From NCBI GenBank assembly GCA_036873135.1, contig JAPTYO010000009.1, forward strand, positions 27,983,756 through 28,047,755: a stretch of 64,000 nucleotides of DNA, in the 5' to 3' direction. Positions within the stretch are counted from its first letter, which is position 1. Each line of letters begins with the position of its first letter. The position numbers were made by a program, and so were the translations under genes. The notes beneath the pieces were generated by a model. That model did not search any database and was not told the DNA's origin. It was given only the letters and a program-made list of their open reading frames with translations. Shown here piece by piece: positions 1 to 14,300 of this stretch. Source of the stretch: Clarkia xantiana subsp. parviflora (taxonomy: Eukaryota > Streptophyta > Magnoliopsida > Myrtales > Onagraceae).

Positions 1-1525
1 CTACAAAATTTGACGAAGACGCCTAATTGCAACAAAAATGAAACTTGAGACAACCTAAAATAATAATATGATTCTGAGACACCAAACTGACACATGAGGT
101 AAACTGAGACTGTAGGTTCTTAACCCTTAACTTTTTGTATTGCTAACAAGTTTCAATATAATCTGTTAATTTTAATACTAAGACACACAATTCACCATTT
201 AATTCATAAATCTAAAACTAACAATAGTATGAAATATTAAAATTTCTTCATATTACTTTTAGCAACTGAAAAGTTGTTCTTATAACTTGTAGACACAACA
301 TTTCCTACGGTAAAACACATGAGTTCGATTCTTCACTGTAATTAACGGGCTTTGTGTAATATGATTGTACCTTATGTCAGACTTCCCACCGAATTTGCTG
401 TGTGTACCTCATATTTACACACAACATGCGTACATCTATTTTTGTTTGCAAAATACTACACACCAATCTTTTGGTGTGGAATATCCCTACCGTTTACCAC
501 CTATTGATTACACATAGCTATATGAGGTTTGTAATCTGTTTGAATATGTGTTGGCACACTGATTACAAATTGTTCTGGTTTTGTGATTTCTTGTGGTGTC
601 CTATGAAGGCTGGTCGGGCGGAGCTGGAGGTTTAAGTAAGCGTAGGCGAAGGGTGGTGCGATCAAGCATGGTAGATTGTATCAGAGAGCACGGTGATGAC
701 TGGAGCGGTTGGTCGCAACAGGTGACGTCAGAGCAGTGGAGGTGATCACTCACAATAAAAATTAAGCATAAGAACCGATGTCACAGTAACAAATAACTTT
801 TATTCAGATTTTCCTGTTGTCTTCTCGGCATGCGTGCTTGACTTATTTGCAAGTAATTGATCTAGTAAACTATATCAGTTTTTTTTTTATTGATACTAGG
901 TCATATCGAACTACTGAATTATAGATGTTGCCATTTCTTGATTATAAAAAATTTAATTTTTTTTTCCTTTGTAGGTTATAGTGGTGAATCATACAATGTA
1001 CTTATGGCTTAAAAATATTCAAAAGGCTTGTTGCTGATTTCCAAGACTCTAGGTGAGTCAAGATATCTAGATGTTTAATTAATATATTAAAACAATATGA
1101 ATTCGTATTAGAATAAATAAAATAAAATAAAGAAAGAAACGAAATTTCAAGGGAATGACATGTTACTTCATATGTTTAATCATTTGTTTTTTCTTTCTTA
1201 TCTATGTGAGGATAACCATTTTCCTCTAAAACGATATCATTTATTGATTCTTTTTAAATGTATAAGTGTTTATTTTTTTATGGTACATTAAGTTCTTTAT
1301 ATTTACATATTTGTTACACTATATGTTTAAGTATTTGAAGTTTAACTATTTGAAGATTCGATAAGTTCTATTCTATTATTCGGTTTCTTCTCTTATTATA
1401 TATATTATCTGTATATTGAAGATGATTTATTCTTTTGTAAATCGGGATTTTGATTGGTGCATACATAAAACAAAATGGTATAGTTTCTAACATACGCATA
1501 TTTTAATATTAGAATATAGGGTTGA
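1..1525. other. AT-rich intergenic DNA
   Basis: No recognisable gene. A 77-codon open frame at 402-635 has no motif, no composition shift and no homologue elsewhere in the window, so it is not called. The stretch is rich in T and A runs, and I see no relationship to the retrotransposons further right. Confidence 0.6.
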
Positions 1526-2337
1526 AGGTACTTTTCATACCACATGTTTGGCCGAATGTGGCTTTTAGTACCGGATGTTTGGTTTTGTATAATTTTGGTA
1601 CCAAACGTTTGAAAAAATGTGGCTTTTGGTACATCCGTTAGTTGACCGTTAGTTTTTTCCGTTAAGTGACATGTGCAAGTCACGTGACCGACCCTAAACT
1701 TTCGATTTTGTTTAATTTAGTCCCTCAAATATATTCATAACTTTTAATTTAGTCCCAAAACTTCAAAATCAATTCCAATTGAATCATTGAACCCAATTGA
1801 CCTAGCCGGACCTAGCCTAGGGCTAGGTCCGAACCTGGGTTGGGGTCGCCGGGCCCAGCCGACCCTGACCCAGGGTCGGACCTAGCCCTAGGCTAGGTCC
1901 GGCTAGGTCAATTGGGACCTAGCCCAAATTCGACCCAAATTGGGCTAGGTCCCAATTGACCTAGCCGGACCTAGCCTAGGGCTAGGTCCGACTTTGGGTC
2001 AGGTTTGGTAGGGTCCAGCGACCCCGAACCAGGGTCGGACCTAGCCCTAGGCTAGGTCCGGCTAGGTCAATTGGGTTCAATGGTTAAATTGGAATTGATT
2101 TTGAAGTTAAACAAATTAAAAGTTAGGAATATATTTGAGGGACTAAATTGAATAAAATCGAAACTTTAGGGTCGGTCACGTGACTTGCACATGTCATTTA
2201 ACGGAAAAAACTAACGGCCAACTAACGGATGTACCAAACACCACATTTTTTCAAACGTTTGGTACCAAAAGTATACAAAACCAAACATCCGGTACTAAAA
2301 GCCACATTCGGCCAAACATGTGGTATGAAAAGTACCT
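1526..2337. mobile_element. Foldback / MITE-like element with very long inverted repeats
   Basis: The whole 812-bp segment is one imperfect inverted repeat centred near 1932. The left end begins AGGTACTTTTCATACC and the right end finishes with its reverse complement. The arms stay alignable for nearly 400 bp each, which is why opposite-strand translations at 1683-1405 and 2180-2362 start with the same peptide. The centre holds two smaller GC-rich palindromes (1792-1916 and 1951-2075) built from CCTAGG-type words. There is no transposase frame, so this would be non-autonomous. The long arms recall Mutator-type or foldback elements. I cannot see a clear target-site duplication, so the superfamily is not assigned. 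Confidence 0.8.
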
Positions 2338-3271
2338 CTATACTCTACCCACTATATTTTGAGTAATGTATACATAAAAGAAACAGTGAAATTGTATTTT
2401 TAGTTCTTTAAATTAAACAAATGAAACAAAACGTAAATTGGTATAAGAAATTATTTACATTTTTATTAAATTGATTTTAATTAAATGCATTTTCTTTGGT
2501 GATATATTTCAATTATTTTAGATTAATGGTTAATTAGCTAGGTTATTAGTGTTATATCTACCATCTATTATAATGTTTCAAAATTAGTTTTATTTCGTAA
2601 ATCTAATTTCAACACATCTTATCATTTTAAAACTTTTTATGTAAACTCAAACTTTAATTTGATCACTTTACTTGCACAGTGCGCAAAGTTAACATTTGGT
2701 TCTATACTAATTTGAATGAAGTAAACAAAATTGTGGGGCAAAATTCCACTTTTTCTATACAAGTATTTGTCGTGTAACTTAAGAGCATAGACTTTGATAT
2801 TCTAACATGCTTCCAACTGCAAAAACACTTTGAGATTATAGATTGCCAAACAACATTCATTCATCATACATGGATATCTTATCAACATTGATTCGTAACG
2901 GGAATCCAAACAAATATTCCAATATAGAAAGTACAATATTATATAGAGATCAATCGAATTTCCCCTGTTTTAGTAAAACCTGATTTCTTATACATGCGTT
3001 TGAAGAATTAAACACCGACCCAAGTCCTAGATCCATCACGAGGCGAGTCCACATGAAGCACCTACGTGTCAAACATTATCGTCGCCTTCTTGAAGAAAGC
3101 AAAGTCCTTCTTCTACCTCCTCATGTGAGCCATCGCGAACACCATCTCCTTCCCTCCCCGCCGCCGAATAACAGCAGCTGCAGAGTCTCCATAAATGGCT
3201 CGTGCAGGTCATCACAGAAAACGACGCCGAACGCCAGTACATTCATTTGACTGTCTAAAAGAAACATCAAT
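2338..3271. other. AT-rich intergenic DNA
   Basis: No gene is recognised. A GC-richer patch at about 3045-3250 holds a 65-codon open frame without motifs. It lies just upstream of the tRNA-like gene and could be ordinary flanking host DNA. Confidence 0.5.
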
Positions 3272-3352
3272 GTGGACGTGCCAGAGTGGTTATCGGGCAT
3301 GACTAGAAATCATGTGGGCTCTGCCCGCGCAAGTTCGATACTGCCATTCACG
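3272..3352 (+). tRNA. tRNA-Ser(AGA)-like gene, probably a pseudogene
   Basis: The sequence has the class II serine tRNA layout: acceptor GTGGACG, D arm, anticodon loop CTAGAAA with anticodon AGA, a long variable arm (GTGGGCTCTGCCCGC) and a T arm. It is followed by TCTCTTTT, a plausible pol III terminator. Two faults are visible. The T arm reads GCAAG-TTCGAT-ACTGC, with a six-base loop and two broken stem pairs. The acceptor has a C-A mismatch at its sixth pair. The plant consensus has a seven-base T loop and full pairing. I therefore read it as a decayed copy, although the A and B box regions are largely intact. Confidence 0.8.
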
Positions 3353-3367
3353 TCTCTTTTCTTTTGA

Positions 3368-3753
3368 TTTATGGAGTGTTAGGGGTTTTATTAGGGTAAT
3401 TCACAATTCATCATTTGTGGTAATTTGTGAGAAAACCCTCCTCCCCTAGTAACCCTAGTTTCGGCCGAACCACTATTCAACCCCAAGGGTATGCCGATTT
3501 GCTTTGAGCAAACACTCCGGAGATCTGTCCCTACCAAGAATAGATCGGAGGCTTTACTGTGGAGACTATACTGCGTAGTGCTTCCTTAACAAGAACCTCT
3601 ACGGGTTCCGTCCAGTGGATCAAGAACTCCCTCGGCAAGATTTTGGGACTACGGAAAGCGTTTAAGGTATGTGCACATCTTCCGCTGCGTAATTGTGAAT
3701 ACTAGCATGTACCTTATTTGAGTTTCCGTAGTATTTAGCCCCGTAATCCAACA
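3368..3753 (+). repeat. Truncated copia LTR (R/U5 side)
   Basis: It aligns with the 3' two thirds of the LTRs at 6464-7053 and 32932-33521: the GTTAGGGGTTTTATTAGG motif, TTTCGGCCGAACC, AACCTCTACGGGT, and the end CCCCGTAATCCAACA. The U3 start, the TATA region and the left TG terminus are missing. Confidence 0.8.
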
Positions 3754-3754
3754 G

Positions 3755-3766
3755 TGGTATCAAAGC
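3755..3766 (+). promoter_or_regulatory. Primer-binding site, copia A
   Basis: TGGTATCAAAGC lies 2 bp after the LTR end. It matches the complement of the 3' end of plant initiator methionine tRNA (TGGTATCAGAGC), with one difference. Confidence 0.75.
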
Positions 3767-5865
3767 CTGTGTTAGGAGTTCATAATTTTGATCAACTGAT
3801 GTTCTTGATTTTAACATGTTGGCCGAAATTTGAAGTAGTGAAAATTTAAAATTTTCTATTTTTATAATTGTTAGTGCAAAAAATTTCATGATGTTCTTAG
3901 TGAAATTTGATGTTCACGATTTTCAAGAAAAACGCGACTTTTATCAAAATCAAATATTGGATTGTAGATCTTAGTAAAATTTGATCTTGAAATTTGACCA
4001 CTTGTTTCCAATCACATGTTTCGGCCGAACACTAGGAAAATTACAAGGTAATTTTTTTTAATTTCCTAGGCCCCAAGTTTCATGTATTTCGGCCGAAATA
4101 TATTGTTATATTGTTTTACCGTATTTTAATTTTTATTAAAAGTAACAATATATCTATAATTGGAAATATATGGATAGATTCACATAATATATAGAAATAT
4201 ATATATAACTATTAATATATCTAGATAATTAATAGGGATAAAGATATTATTGATAGATTTAGTTGCCTAAAAGGTTAAGAAAATATATTGTCAGTATATT
4301 TGTTTCCCTATTAAAGGTATTGACAATAAATAAATAAATATATATATATATATTGTTGGTTGATTTTGTCTTATAGATATAATCTTGGCAATAAATATAT
4401 ATATATATATATATATAGATTTGGAAAAAAATTTATATATATATGCAATATTGGAAATTATTTTACATAATTAATATTTCTTGGTGGCTAAGTTAAGTTT
4501 TTAGTGAATTTTAAAACCCTACTTAGCCCACAAGAAACATTTCGGCCGAACCCTATGGGTTTAATGGGCCGGTCCAATTTCTAAACCGGAACGGATACCA
4601 ATCCAGGTTTTCTTAATCGGTTCGACCTAGTCGGGTCTGGTCGAACCGGGGTAACTAAGTGGATCTAACCAAACCGGTTTTGAGTGTTGAACCGAAATCC
4701 TATTTTATTGAACCGGTTCGGACTGAACTAGATTTTAAAATAAAAACGGCCCGAACCCGAACCGGATTTCTGGAACCGAATCGGATTGAACCGAAATTGA
4801 CATGACCGAACCAGATTTTTCAAAATCTAATTCAAGTCAATTAATAAAATGGGATGGTCAAATTTTACTATCCAAATGTTTTCGAACTTTAAAATAGTCT
4901 ACATAGTGCTCGAAGGTTTAAAATTATCACGTTTTAGTTAAACCTTAACGCCTAGTTTCGATTATGGGGATGGATCTCGGAAATGCATGATTTTGGGAGA
5001 TTAATTAGAGGGCTTAATTTCAATTGTTTACTTTATGTCACATATATTTATTAGATCGGTCGTCTTGACTATATCAAGCTAGCTGGAAATTGCATGTTGG
5101 GGGCAGAGCCCTGGTTAAATATATGGTTTGCGAATTAGGATAGACATGTTGTGATGGTTGCAATTGCCTAAGAATCATGTCTCGAAATTCACATGATTGA
5201 CCTTAAGCATGAATTGCAACTCAGCCCCTAATATTTTAAAATGTTTTAAATACTAAAACCAGTCGTCAAATATGCATGTTTGATGTGGAAGTTTCATGTA
5301 TGACACGTATGCTTGAATGTTGAGGATGTAGCTGCATGTAATAGTTTAGTTAGAAAGTAGAATTATGTATATGCTAGCATGAGTTCCTCGGAACATTAGA
5401 CGCATGACTCGTATGCATGATGTGTGGTTTGGATTATGAGTTTGGCTTGCTATGATGATTTGCTTGTGAAGTAGAATTGTATATGTATGCGTAAATTCAT
5501 CGGAATATTTTTTAAAAACAAAAAAGGGCCTTGGGAAAGCTAAGATCGGGTGTGCTTATTTTGAAATTCCTTTTCCGGTAATCTGCGATCAAAACCGTTT
5601 TAAAAGACTGATCTATTGGATAGAAGATGACGGTAATGTGAACTCTTTCACAACCCCCTTCCCTTGGTTTACTGGCAGTCGGTTGGTTTAGATGGGTGAG
5701 GAAATCATTATTCGTCGTATTCTATCTCAATAGATATCCGATGTATGCAGTTCTTTCTCAAAATGTTAGTGTCTCCCTGATTGTGCATGATTATCAATGT
5801 GTTAGTAACAAATTACAACATAGATGGCTTCATCATGTGCTAATGATTGTTATGTGAATAATAAT

Positions 5866-6463
5866 AAACCCTTGAGCACTGTGTAGGCCAATTAAGGTTC
5901 AAAACATTTTGATTTTAAAACTTGACCTCCCTATTTTATTTAATTGACTTGAATTCGGTTTTGAAAATTTGGTTTGGTTCAGTCAATTTCTGTCTGGTTC
6001 GGTTCGGTCCAGAAAAATCCGGTTTGGGTTCGGTTCACTAAAATCCACTTCGGTTCGGTCCGATTTTATTTTGCAAAATCTGGTTCGGTCAGAACCGGTC
6101 CAATAAAAATAGGGTTCGGTTCAAAACTTAAAACCGGTTCGGTTAGATCCATTTAGTTACCCTGGTCCGACCCGACCCGACAAGGTCGAACCGATTAAGA
6201 AAACCCGGTTCGGTTTTAACTTCGACCGGTTTTGCAAATTGGTCCGGCCCATTTACCCTAGGGTTTGGGCCGAAATATTCTTGTGGGCTAAGTAGGGTTT
6301 TAATGTCCACTAAAAACTTAACTTAGCCACCAAGAAATATTAATTATGTTTAATTTCCATTAAACATATATATATTTATTTCCAAGATTCTATCTTTAAG
6401 ACTAAATCAATCTACTATATATATATATATATATATATATGTAAAATTATGGCACTTAATATA
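5866..6463 (-). mobile_element. Copia F, inner leader fragment
   Basis: Read on the minus strand, this is copia leader matching about 8340 back to 7680 of copia B: the CTCAAGGGTT and GGCCTACAC words, then CGGTTCGG-rich sequence, then AT repeats. It continues directly into 33522-34120 once copia B is removed. The junction reads through TGTGTATATTAAGTGCC, and ATATA is duplicated on both sides of B. F therefore predates B. Its left end at about 5866 abuts copia A in inverted orientation, and the rest of F is not found. Confidence 0.75.
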
Positions 6464-7053
6464 TGTAAGCATATGGTGATCGGCGCCGTAAATGGAAGCC
6501 ATATGTTACCTAAGTTAATTGGGTGCATGTCATATTAGGACATTGGGCAAGACCCAAATCCCAATTAACATGGAAGACCCAAAATTGGGCCTCCCTAATA
6601 CATAGGCCGGCCGAATTACTAAGTGGAGGTAAAGTGGACTTTTGTCCACTTTACTCCTCCTATATATATGGGAAGTTAGGGTTTTTATTAGGGTTAATCA
6701 CAATTCCCTTTAAGGGGTGATTTGAGAGAAAACCCTTCCCCCAGAAACACCCACTTCGGCTGAACCACACAAGACACTAAGCGTGTGCCAATTTTCTTTC
6801 GAGAAAACACTCTAGAGATCCGTCCCTTGTCAAGAATCGATCTGAGGCTTTGTTGTGGAGAATATACCGCGTATGGCTTCCTTCACAAAAACCTCTACGG
6901 GTGCCGACCGGAGGACCGTGAACTCCCTCCTGCAAGGATCCTAGGAATACGGACTATTGTTAAGGTATGTGCGAATCTCCCGCTGCGTAATTTTGATTAC
7001 TAGCATGTACCATGGTTTTGGTATACGTAGTGATTACTCCCCGTAATCTAACA
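6464..7053 (+). repeat. 5' LTR of copia B
   Basis: It starts TGTAAGCATATGG and ends CCCGTAATCTAACA. A TATA-like stretch (CCTATATATATGGG) lies near 6660 and would place the transcript start shortly after. The internal landmarks AACCTCTACGGGTGCC and GTATGTGCGAATC are shared with the LTR at 32932-33521. Confidence 0.88.
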
Positions 7054-7054
7054 G

Positions 7055-7064
7055 TGGTATCAAA
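7055..7064 (+). promoter_or_regulatory. Primer-binding site, copia B
   Basis: TGGTATCAAA starts one base after the LTR end. It is a shortened match to the initiator-Met tRNA complement and has decayed after the tenth base. Confidence 0.65.
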
Positions 7065-9209
<2,145 letters not shown>

Positions 9210-9810
9210 CATGGCTGGGTCGGCTCGCTTCTACGAGCCTCGCAATCTGGATGGCATGGATTATGATGCATGGAGTGAATATGTAAGAGAACTCTTTTTC
9301 GCTTAAAGTATACACAAGTGTATTGACGTGAATAAGGGCAAAACATTGGTGAATGAGCAAGGCATCCTTACATACCCTAATAAGTTGAGGAGCCTTGACG
9401 ATCGGAGAGCTTGCAAGGTGATACTGGAAGCCTTGGACAAAGAGGTTGCAGAGGACTTCAAACTCAACTTAAGTGCTCTTCAACTTTAGTGTGACATTAG
9501 ACTCCGCTTCGGTGGAGGATGGGCAGCCGAAGCCAGAGGAGTGCTATTTGAGTATGTTGCCCTTATTTCCCAAGATGCAGGTGTAAAACCCACATCAGAT
9601 CTTACGAACGACAGATCGAATTGGAGAAAGATACTCAGTATTGCACTGAGGTACCCTCTATCATGTTTGGCCGACGACAACGGACTTGGTTACTTGATTG
9701 AATCAATTAAGTTTATCACGGTCCAGTTTATTGAAAGCAAACAAAAGAAACCAGAGGGTTCTTCTGTGCTTCACCGCAATATATCGAGGGAAGATACAGA
9801 GGAAACATGA
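9210..9810 (+). pseudogene. Copia B gag-position remnant
   Basis: ATG at 9210 opens MAGSARFYEPRNLDG, followed by YDAWSEYVRELFF, resembling the start of copia Gag (copia D has NYDSWSKHV at the same place). The frame is stopped by TAA within about 35 codons. Further on, DDRRACKVILEALDKEV resembles the UBN2-type Gag core. The last 89 codons (9541-9810) are open, but I cannot match them to Gag. They do match a stretch in copia C (DAGEKPVQDLRNERS versus DAGVKPTSDLTNDRS), so they belong to the B/C subfamily. Function unknown and not intact. Confidence 0.6.
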
Positions 9811-10815
9811 TCATCATTTCGTTCCTCAAACGAACATCCGGTGTGATGAACGCCAATGATAAAGTACAGTAAATGTATCGATTATGCCCTCCCAATGCTC
9901 TACCTTTATCTCTTAAAGCTTCGTGGATGATCTGGAATTTATGCCATTGTGGTTATTTCTCTTACTATTCAATTTTATGTTTGAATTCTGGTTATTATTG
10001 TTTCGGATTCATTGAATAAAGTAGTTACCATTCGATTCGAAATGAGTTATGCTTATCAAGATTAATCGACTCGGCTAGAAACGAGATCAATCCAAAATGT
10101 AAGCAAACCGAAGCAATAAGGCTATTGGAAATAGCTGAATCAAACAACTCCATACTTTTTTTTTTCTCCTACATCCAATTCTTTTAATAGAATCAAAATG
10201 CCATTAAAATCCAATGATTGCGTAGTTCTAAGAATGACCCGATTATAAATCTTATTTTATTATTAGTACTCCATTGAAATGAAATAGTTAGTAATGATGA
10301 TCATGTGCGAAACCGATTGGATTAAATTAAATTAAATTTCGAAATGAAACGATTTAACCAAGGGTTAAAACTTCGGTGAAAAGTGTTACGCGCAAGTGTA
10401 CCTCGATAGACGGAACACATCATTTCAAAATACGAATTTAATGATGAAGTGTCTAAATGATGATGTGCTGAATTTTCGTTTGCATTCCTTCGGAAATAAC
10501 TTACTAATAACGTTTACATCGGGAAGACGTATGCTTCATAAGCTACCACGACCATGTAAAAGTATCAGCTGACGCATAGTGTGAAAACCCAAGATGCTCA
10601 GTTCGAAGATGGGATGTAGTCCCAGAGATAAGTTTTGCAAACGAAGAAGGATGAAGTCGGTTAAACGATTTTCCTTCCAAACGCCTTGAACGATAAGTCA
10701 GGCTAGGCATTCAAATCAAGTAAAACACACTTCAAGAAGTACATTTCAAGAACATAATGTTAGAGTCAATCTATCAAACGTTCCCTGTGTAATAAAAAAA
10801 ATGATCACATGTTAG
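9811..10815 (+). other. Derived non-coding middle of copia B, left part
   Basis: No frame or protease/integrase motif is present. The stretch is collinear with the reverse complement of about 14760-15880 in copia C, including ACGATTTAACCA, the GTGTACCTCGA region and ACATTATGTTAGAGT. The intact relative D has protease and integrase here, so this block replaces or has erased them. Confidence 0.65.
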
Positions 10816-11365
10816 TGTTGGATTACGGGGACGTAATACTACAGAATGCTAAACGTGTACATGTAAGTAATCTAACTACGCAGCGGAATAATGTACACAT
10901 ACCTTTTAGCTTTCCTGCCCAAGAATGTCGTGGAGGGTGTTCTGATCCTCTGGTCGAAACCACATACAAGTTCTTCGTAAGAAGAAGTCCTACGCGGTGT
11001 AAGCTCCACAACAAAGCCTCTGATCGATTCTTCAACGAGGACAGAACTTCAGACTAAGATGTTGAGAGGGTTTCTCTCAAGTTCCTCAATGGAGGTACTT
11101 CTTATTCTGAATGAATGAATAAACCCCTTAGGTGAGTCCCCTATATATAGGATTGGTGGAGTGGACAAAAGTCAATCCAATCAATGTGGGACAAATCCGG
11201 CTGAACTACGCTATTAAGGGGGATGCCCAATTTTGGGCCTCCCATGTCAATTAGGGTTAGGGTTTGGCCCAATTACCCTAATGTGACAATTACCTAATTA
11301 ACTTAGGTAATTTCCTTAGCATTAACGGGCTACCAATTACGGCACCACGTCACCATATGCTAACA
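10816..11365 (-). repeat. 3' LTR of copia C
   Basis: In plus reading it runs from TGTTGGATTACGGGG to CATATGCTAACA. Same type as 48614-49182. On the minus strand the TATA-like motif CCTATATATAGG near 11145 marks the promoter. Confidence 0.85.
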
Positions 11366-12458
11366 GCTCCCACTCGCCAGAATGGGAGGGTGCCTGTTAA
11401 TATATAGTTATCCAATAGCATCAACATCTCAGTCTTCAGTCTTTGTCTCCGTCTCCGAATAGTTCATACGTGGTTTGTCGTGCAACCGACGGATACGACG
11501 GGCATCGTGCTACTCATCTGTTAGGAGTATTATAGCGCTCGCAGAACGTTGATTCCCTTTCGTAAATCAATCCTGTTAAAATAAAATATGTACCGCACTG
11601 CATCCTTGGTTAACTGATAATTCTCCAATTGCCCAGTTTTCCACATAGGAATACTTCTCCAGGGCATCCGTTACAAGTGTTCACAACCTTCAACTAATAT
11701 CCGGTTGGCGGCCACCTAGTGAACACAAGATTCGGTGAATTATAGGTGAACTTGACCATCCCCATCGCTTATACCCTTAGTCTAACTCAACCGGTTTCCA
11801 AGACGTGGTCACTTGGCCGTTTTCTTTGGCTCTACACTCGTACGCCGAGAAGCAAACATTGAGCTAGACCTTAGGTATAAGTTCTGAGTCCGTGAGGATA
11901 CTTTGGATGCCTCTTCATAAGACATCCGGGATCAATCACACGCTCAAGATGAAGAAGTATGCGCCCTTTGAATCACTAGGATTCTAGCTAGCACAACCGA
12001 GCATGACCCCGTGGTCGAACATGGCACGCGCAGTATGAAGCACGCGTCGATAGCACACCTGGACTAGCCAGGATTGGGATATGTCAATCATGCTCTCGCA
12101 GAATCTTTAATCTGGCCCTGAATGTGGTTTTAATGATGGACTGGGTCCAACACGGCGATTTACAAAACGAAGATTAAGTCATGCATTAAGTGTGACAAGG
12201 TTATCGTTTTGTTGGGGTAGAGGTCTCCCTCTCCTTGCAAGATGACCGTGCATGTGTGACGAGGCATGGTTCACATTCGACATAATTTAGGTGGAAGAGT
12301 TTTACCTCTTCCTACGACTTAGTTTATATACCGTAAAATCCGATGTTATATTTCATTATGACGTCGATAGATCATATACTCAGTTTGCAATTCTTTTATT
12401 CAATCGAAATAATATTATTTCAAATGTAAAAATGTTATCGCTTATACAAGTCACTTAT
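11366..12458 (-). other. 3' non-coding region of copia C with polypurine tract
   Basis: About 1.1 kb lies between the RNase H stop and the LTR. It is collinear with 47479-48613 of copia D and 31788-32931 of copia B. At its inner LTR border (11366-11380) the minus strand reads CTGGCGAGTGGGAGC, the polypurine tract that primes plus-strand DNA. Confidence 0.75.
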
Positions 12459-13800
12459 TTAAGCCTTACGTAATCCAAGCAGTTTTACGTACTTTTCGAA
12501 GATCTCTCTACGTATTGGCTTAGTTAATGGATCTGCAACCATTTTATCAGTGGAAAAGTATTCTAAAGCGATTATGTTGTCTTCCAGAATAGATTTAGCA
12601 CAATTGTATTTCACATCAATGTGTTTGGTCCTACTATGGTACTTTGGATTCTTAACTGCTGCAATGGCTGTTTGACTGTCGGAGTATACCTTGACGGGAT
12701 TACTCTCTTTGCCAGTGCCAATTAATGCAGTAAGAAGCCTATTCAGCCAGACCGCTTCTTGTGCGTTTTTTTTAGAAAGGGCAACGAATTCCGATTCCAT
12801 AGTGGAAGGGCAACACATGATTGCTTCTTGCTCACCCAAGATATGGCAACATTAGCAAGAAGGAAAACTCCTCCTGTGGTGGACTTACGATCATCTTGAT
12901 CGCCACCGTGGTCGGCGTCACTATAATCGGTCAATTTTATTTGCTTGCCCTTATAGCACAGAACATAGTCGGCAAATAGATGTTGATAACTAGGATCTGA
13001 TTGGAATCTTGCTACTAGGCACACAGCGTAACAGATATCTGGTCGAGTACATAGCATGACGTACATAAGACTCCCTACCATGCTTAGGTACTCTGCCCCC
13101 TTCATCTTTTCACGTTGCTGCTGGTTTTTCGGTCCATCACGCTTTGACAGCGCGCACCTGAACACAACTGGTGTATCCACGGGTTTAGCATCGAGCATTC
13201 TGAATCTTTTCAACAGTTTGTTGATATAAGATTCTTGAGACAGACACAATGTCCGGGTGGCACGATCTCAGGCAATCTTAATGCCTAAGATGTACGTGGC
13301 CTCTCCCATATCTTTCATCTCAAACGCTGACGCTAACCAGGACTTTGATTTGTTCATGAAACTCACGTCGTTCACAGCAATGAGTATGTCATCTACGTAT
13401 AGTGGTATGATGACATACTTAGACCCAGAGGTCTTAGTGTATACGCAAGGATCCTCGTGAAGATTCACAAATCTGTATCCGACGATTTCCTCGTGGAATC
13501 TGCGATACCATTGCCGAGACGACTGTTTAAGACTGTAAATAGACCTTTGGAGTTTGCAAACTTTACGTTCTTTGCCGAGAGTAATAAAACCCTCTGGCTG
13601 CTCCATAGAGATCGTTTTCTCCAGGTTTACATGGAGAGGTGTGGTCTTAATATCCATTTGGTGCAGCTCTAGATCGAGACATGCAACCAGGGCAAGGATG
13701 GCCCTAACTGTGGTGTAACGCACAATTGGTGAGTATGTTTCATCAAAGTCCACTCCGTGAATTTGGGTATATCCTTTCGCAATCATTTGAGTTTTGAACC
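12459..13800 (-). pseudogene. pol: Copia C reverse transcriptase and RNase H, broken
   Basis: The frame 13786-13268 carries copia RT motifs in order: AKGYTQIHGVDFDETYSP, LHQMDIKT, MEQPEGFI, KQSSRQWY, and the catalytic YVDD in LYVDDILIAVNDV. A TGA follows where relatives have CGA (Arg). The frame 13249-12743 continues with INKLLKRF, TRPDICYAV, and DADHGGDQDDRKST of RNase H. It lacks about 18 residues after SYQHL, where copia D has a KAVKRIIRYLKGT stretch. A shift near 12800 moves to the last frame, with STMESEFVALS, YSDSQTAIAAVKN and MVADPLTKP. All active-site motifs are visible, but the reading frame is not continuous. Confidence 0.88.
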
Positions 13801-14300
13801 ACTCAACTTTCCATTAGCAGTGAATTCTAAAATTTCACTTTCTAGTTCTGCGGCTAGCAGATTAATCAACTAAAAACCGAAACCGAATTTGTTCTCATTT
13901 AGGCATATTTCATCCTCCATTGTTTTCTTCCATTCTCTCGTTTGAGGTTCTTCCATTGTTTGCTGAACCGTCACTGGTTCGTGAACGAATGTCTCACTTG
14001 ATGGGATACTTCTCCGACAGAAGTTCGTTGCCTATGTCTAGGCTCGTTAATCCCATCTATAGTTTGATCGCTACTCCCACTAGGAATAATGCTTCTTATC
14101 AGAGCATCACTCCCACTGGGAACAATGGCCGTGCTAGAACTTTGATCTACAACTTTCTCAGGATGACCTCTCGGTCTCGGAATTTTACCTCCGAGATGTA
14201 TTCCTTGATCATTAGGATCTGGAACCAAGTTGGTCGTTTCCCTCCCACTAGGAATAATGGATAGTTGTGTTAGTTCAGCATTATGATTATCAGATTCGAC
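13801..14300 (-). pseudogene. Copia C integrase tail / RT linker remnant
   Basis: Minus-strand fragments such as GSDALIRSIIPSGSSDQ and GGKIPRPRGHPEKVV match the linker between integrase and RT in copia D (GEIPRRRGRPKKVV, IIPSGSMDQNLNG). Several stops and shifts interrupt it. Confidence 0.65.

Larger units (their letters stand above)
3368..5865 (+). mobile_element. Copia A: partial 5' LTR plus untranslated leader
   Basis: This is the left part of a Ty1/copia element. It has a 5'-truncated LTR to 3753, then an initiator-Met-type primer site, then about 2 kb of AT-rich non-coding leader. The leader is collinear with those of copias B (7054-9209), C (16389-18482) and D (41655-43285). It carries the same landmarks in order: AT microsatellites, a block rich in CGGTTCGG words, GATTATGGGGATGGATCTC, and the GGGAAAG hairpin near 5530. 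The fragment stops at about 5865, just after the expected gag start, where an inverted leader fragment begins. No coding sequence survives. Confidence 0.8.

Noticed and set aside
3053..3250. 65-codon frame upstream of the tRNA as a host gene exon
   Set aside because: No splice signals, domain or codon pattern support it.
5974..6156. 60-codon frame with repeated FGSVRF peptides
   Set aside because: Translation of CGGTTCGG words in an untranslated copia leader. The equivalent leaders have no conserved frame.
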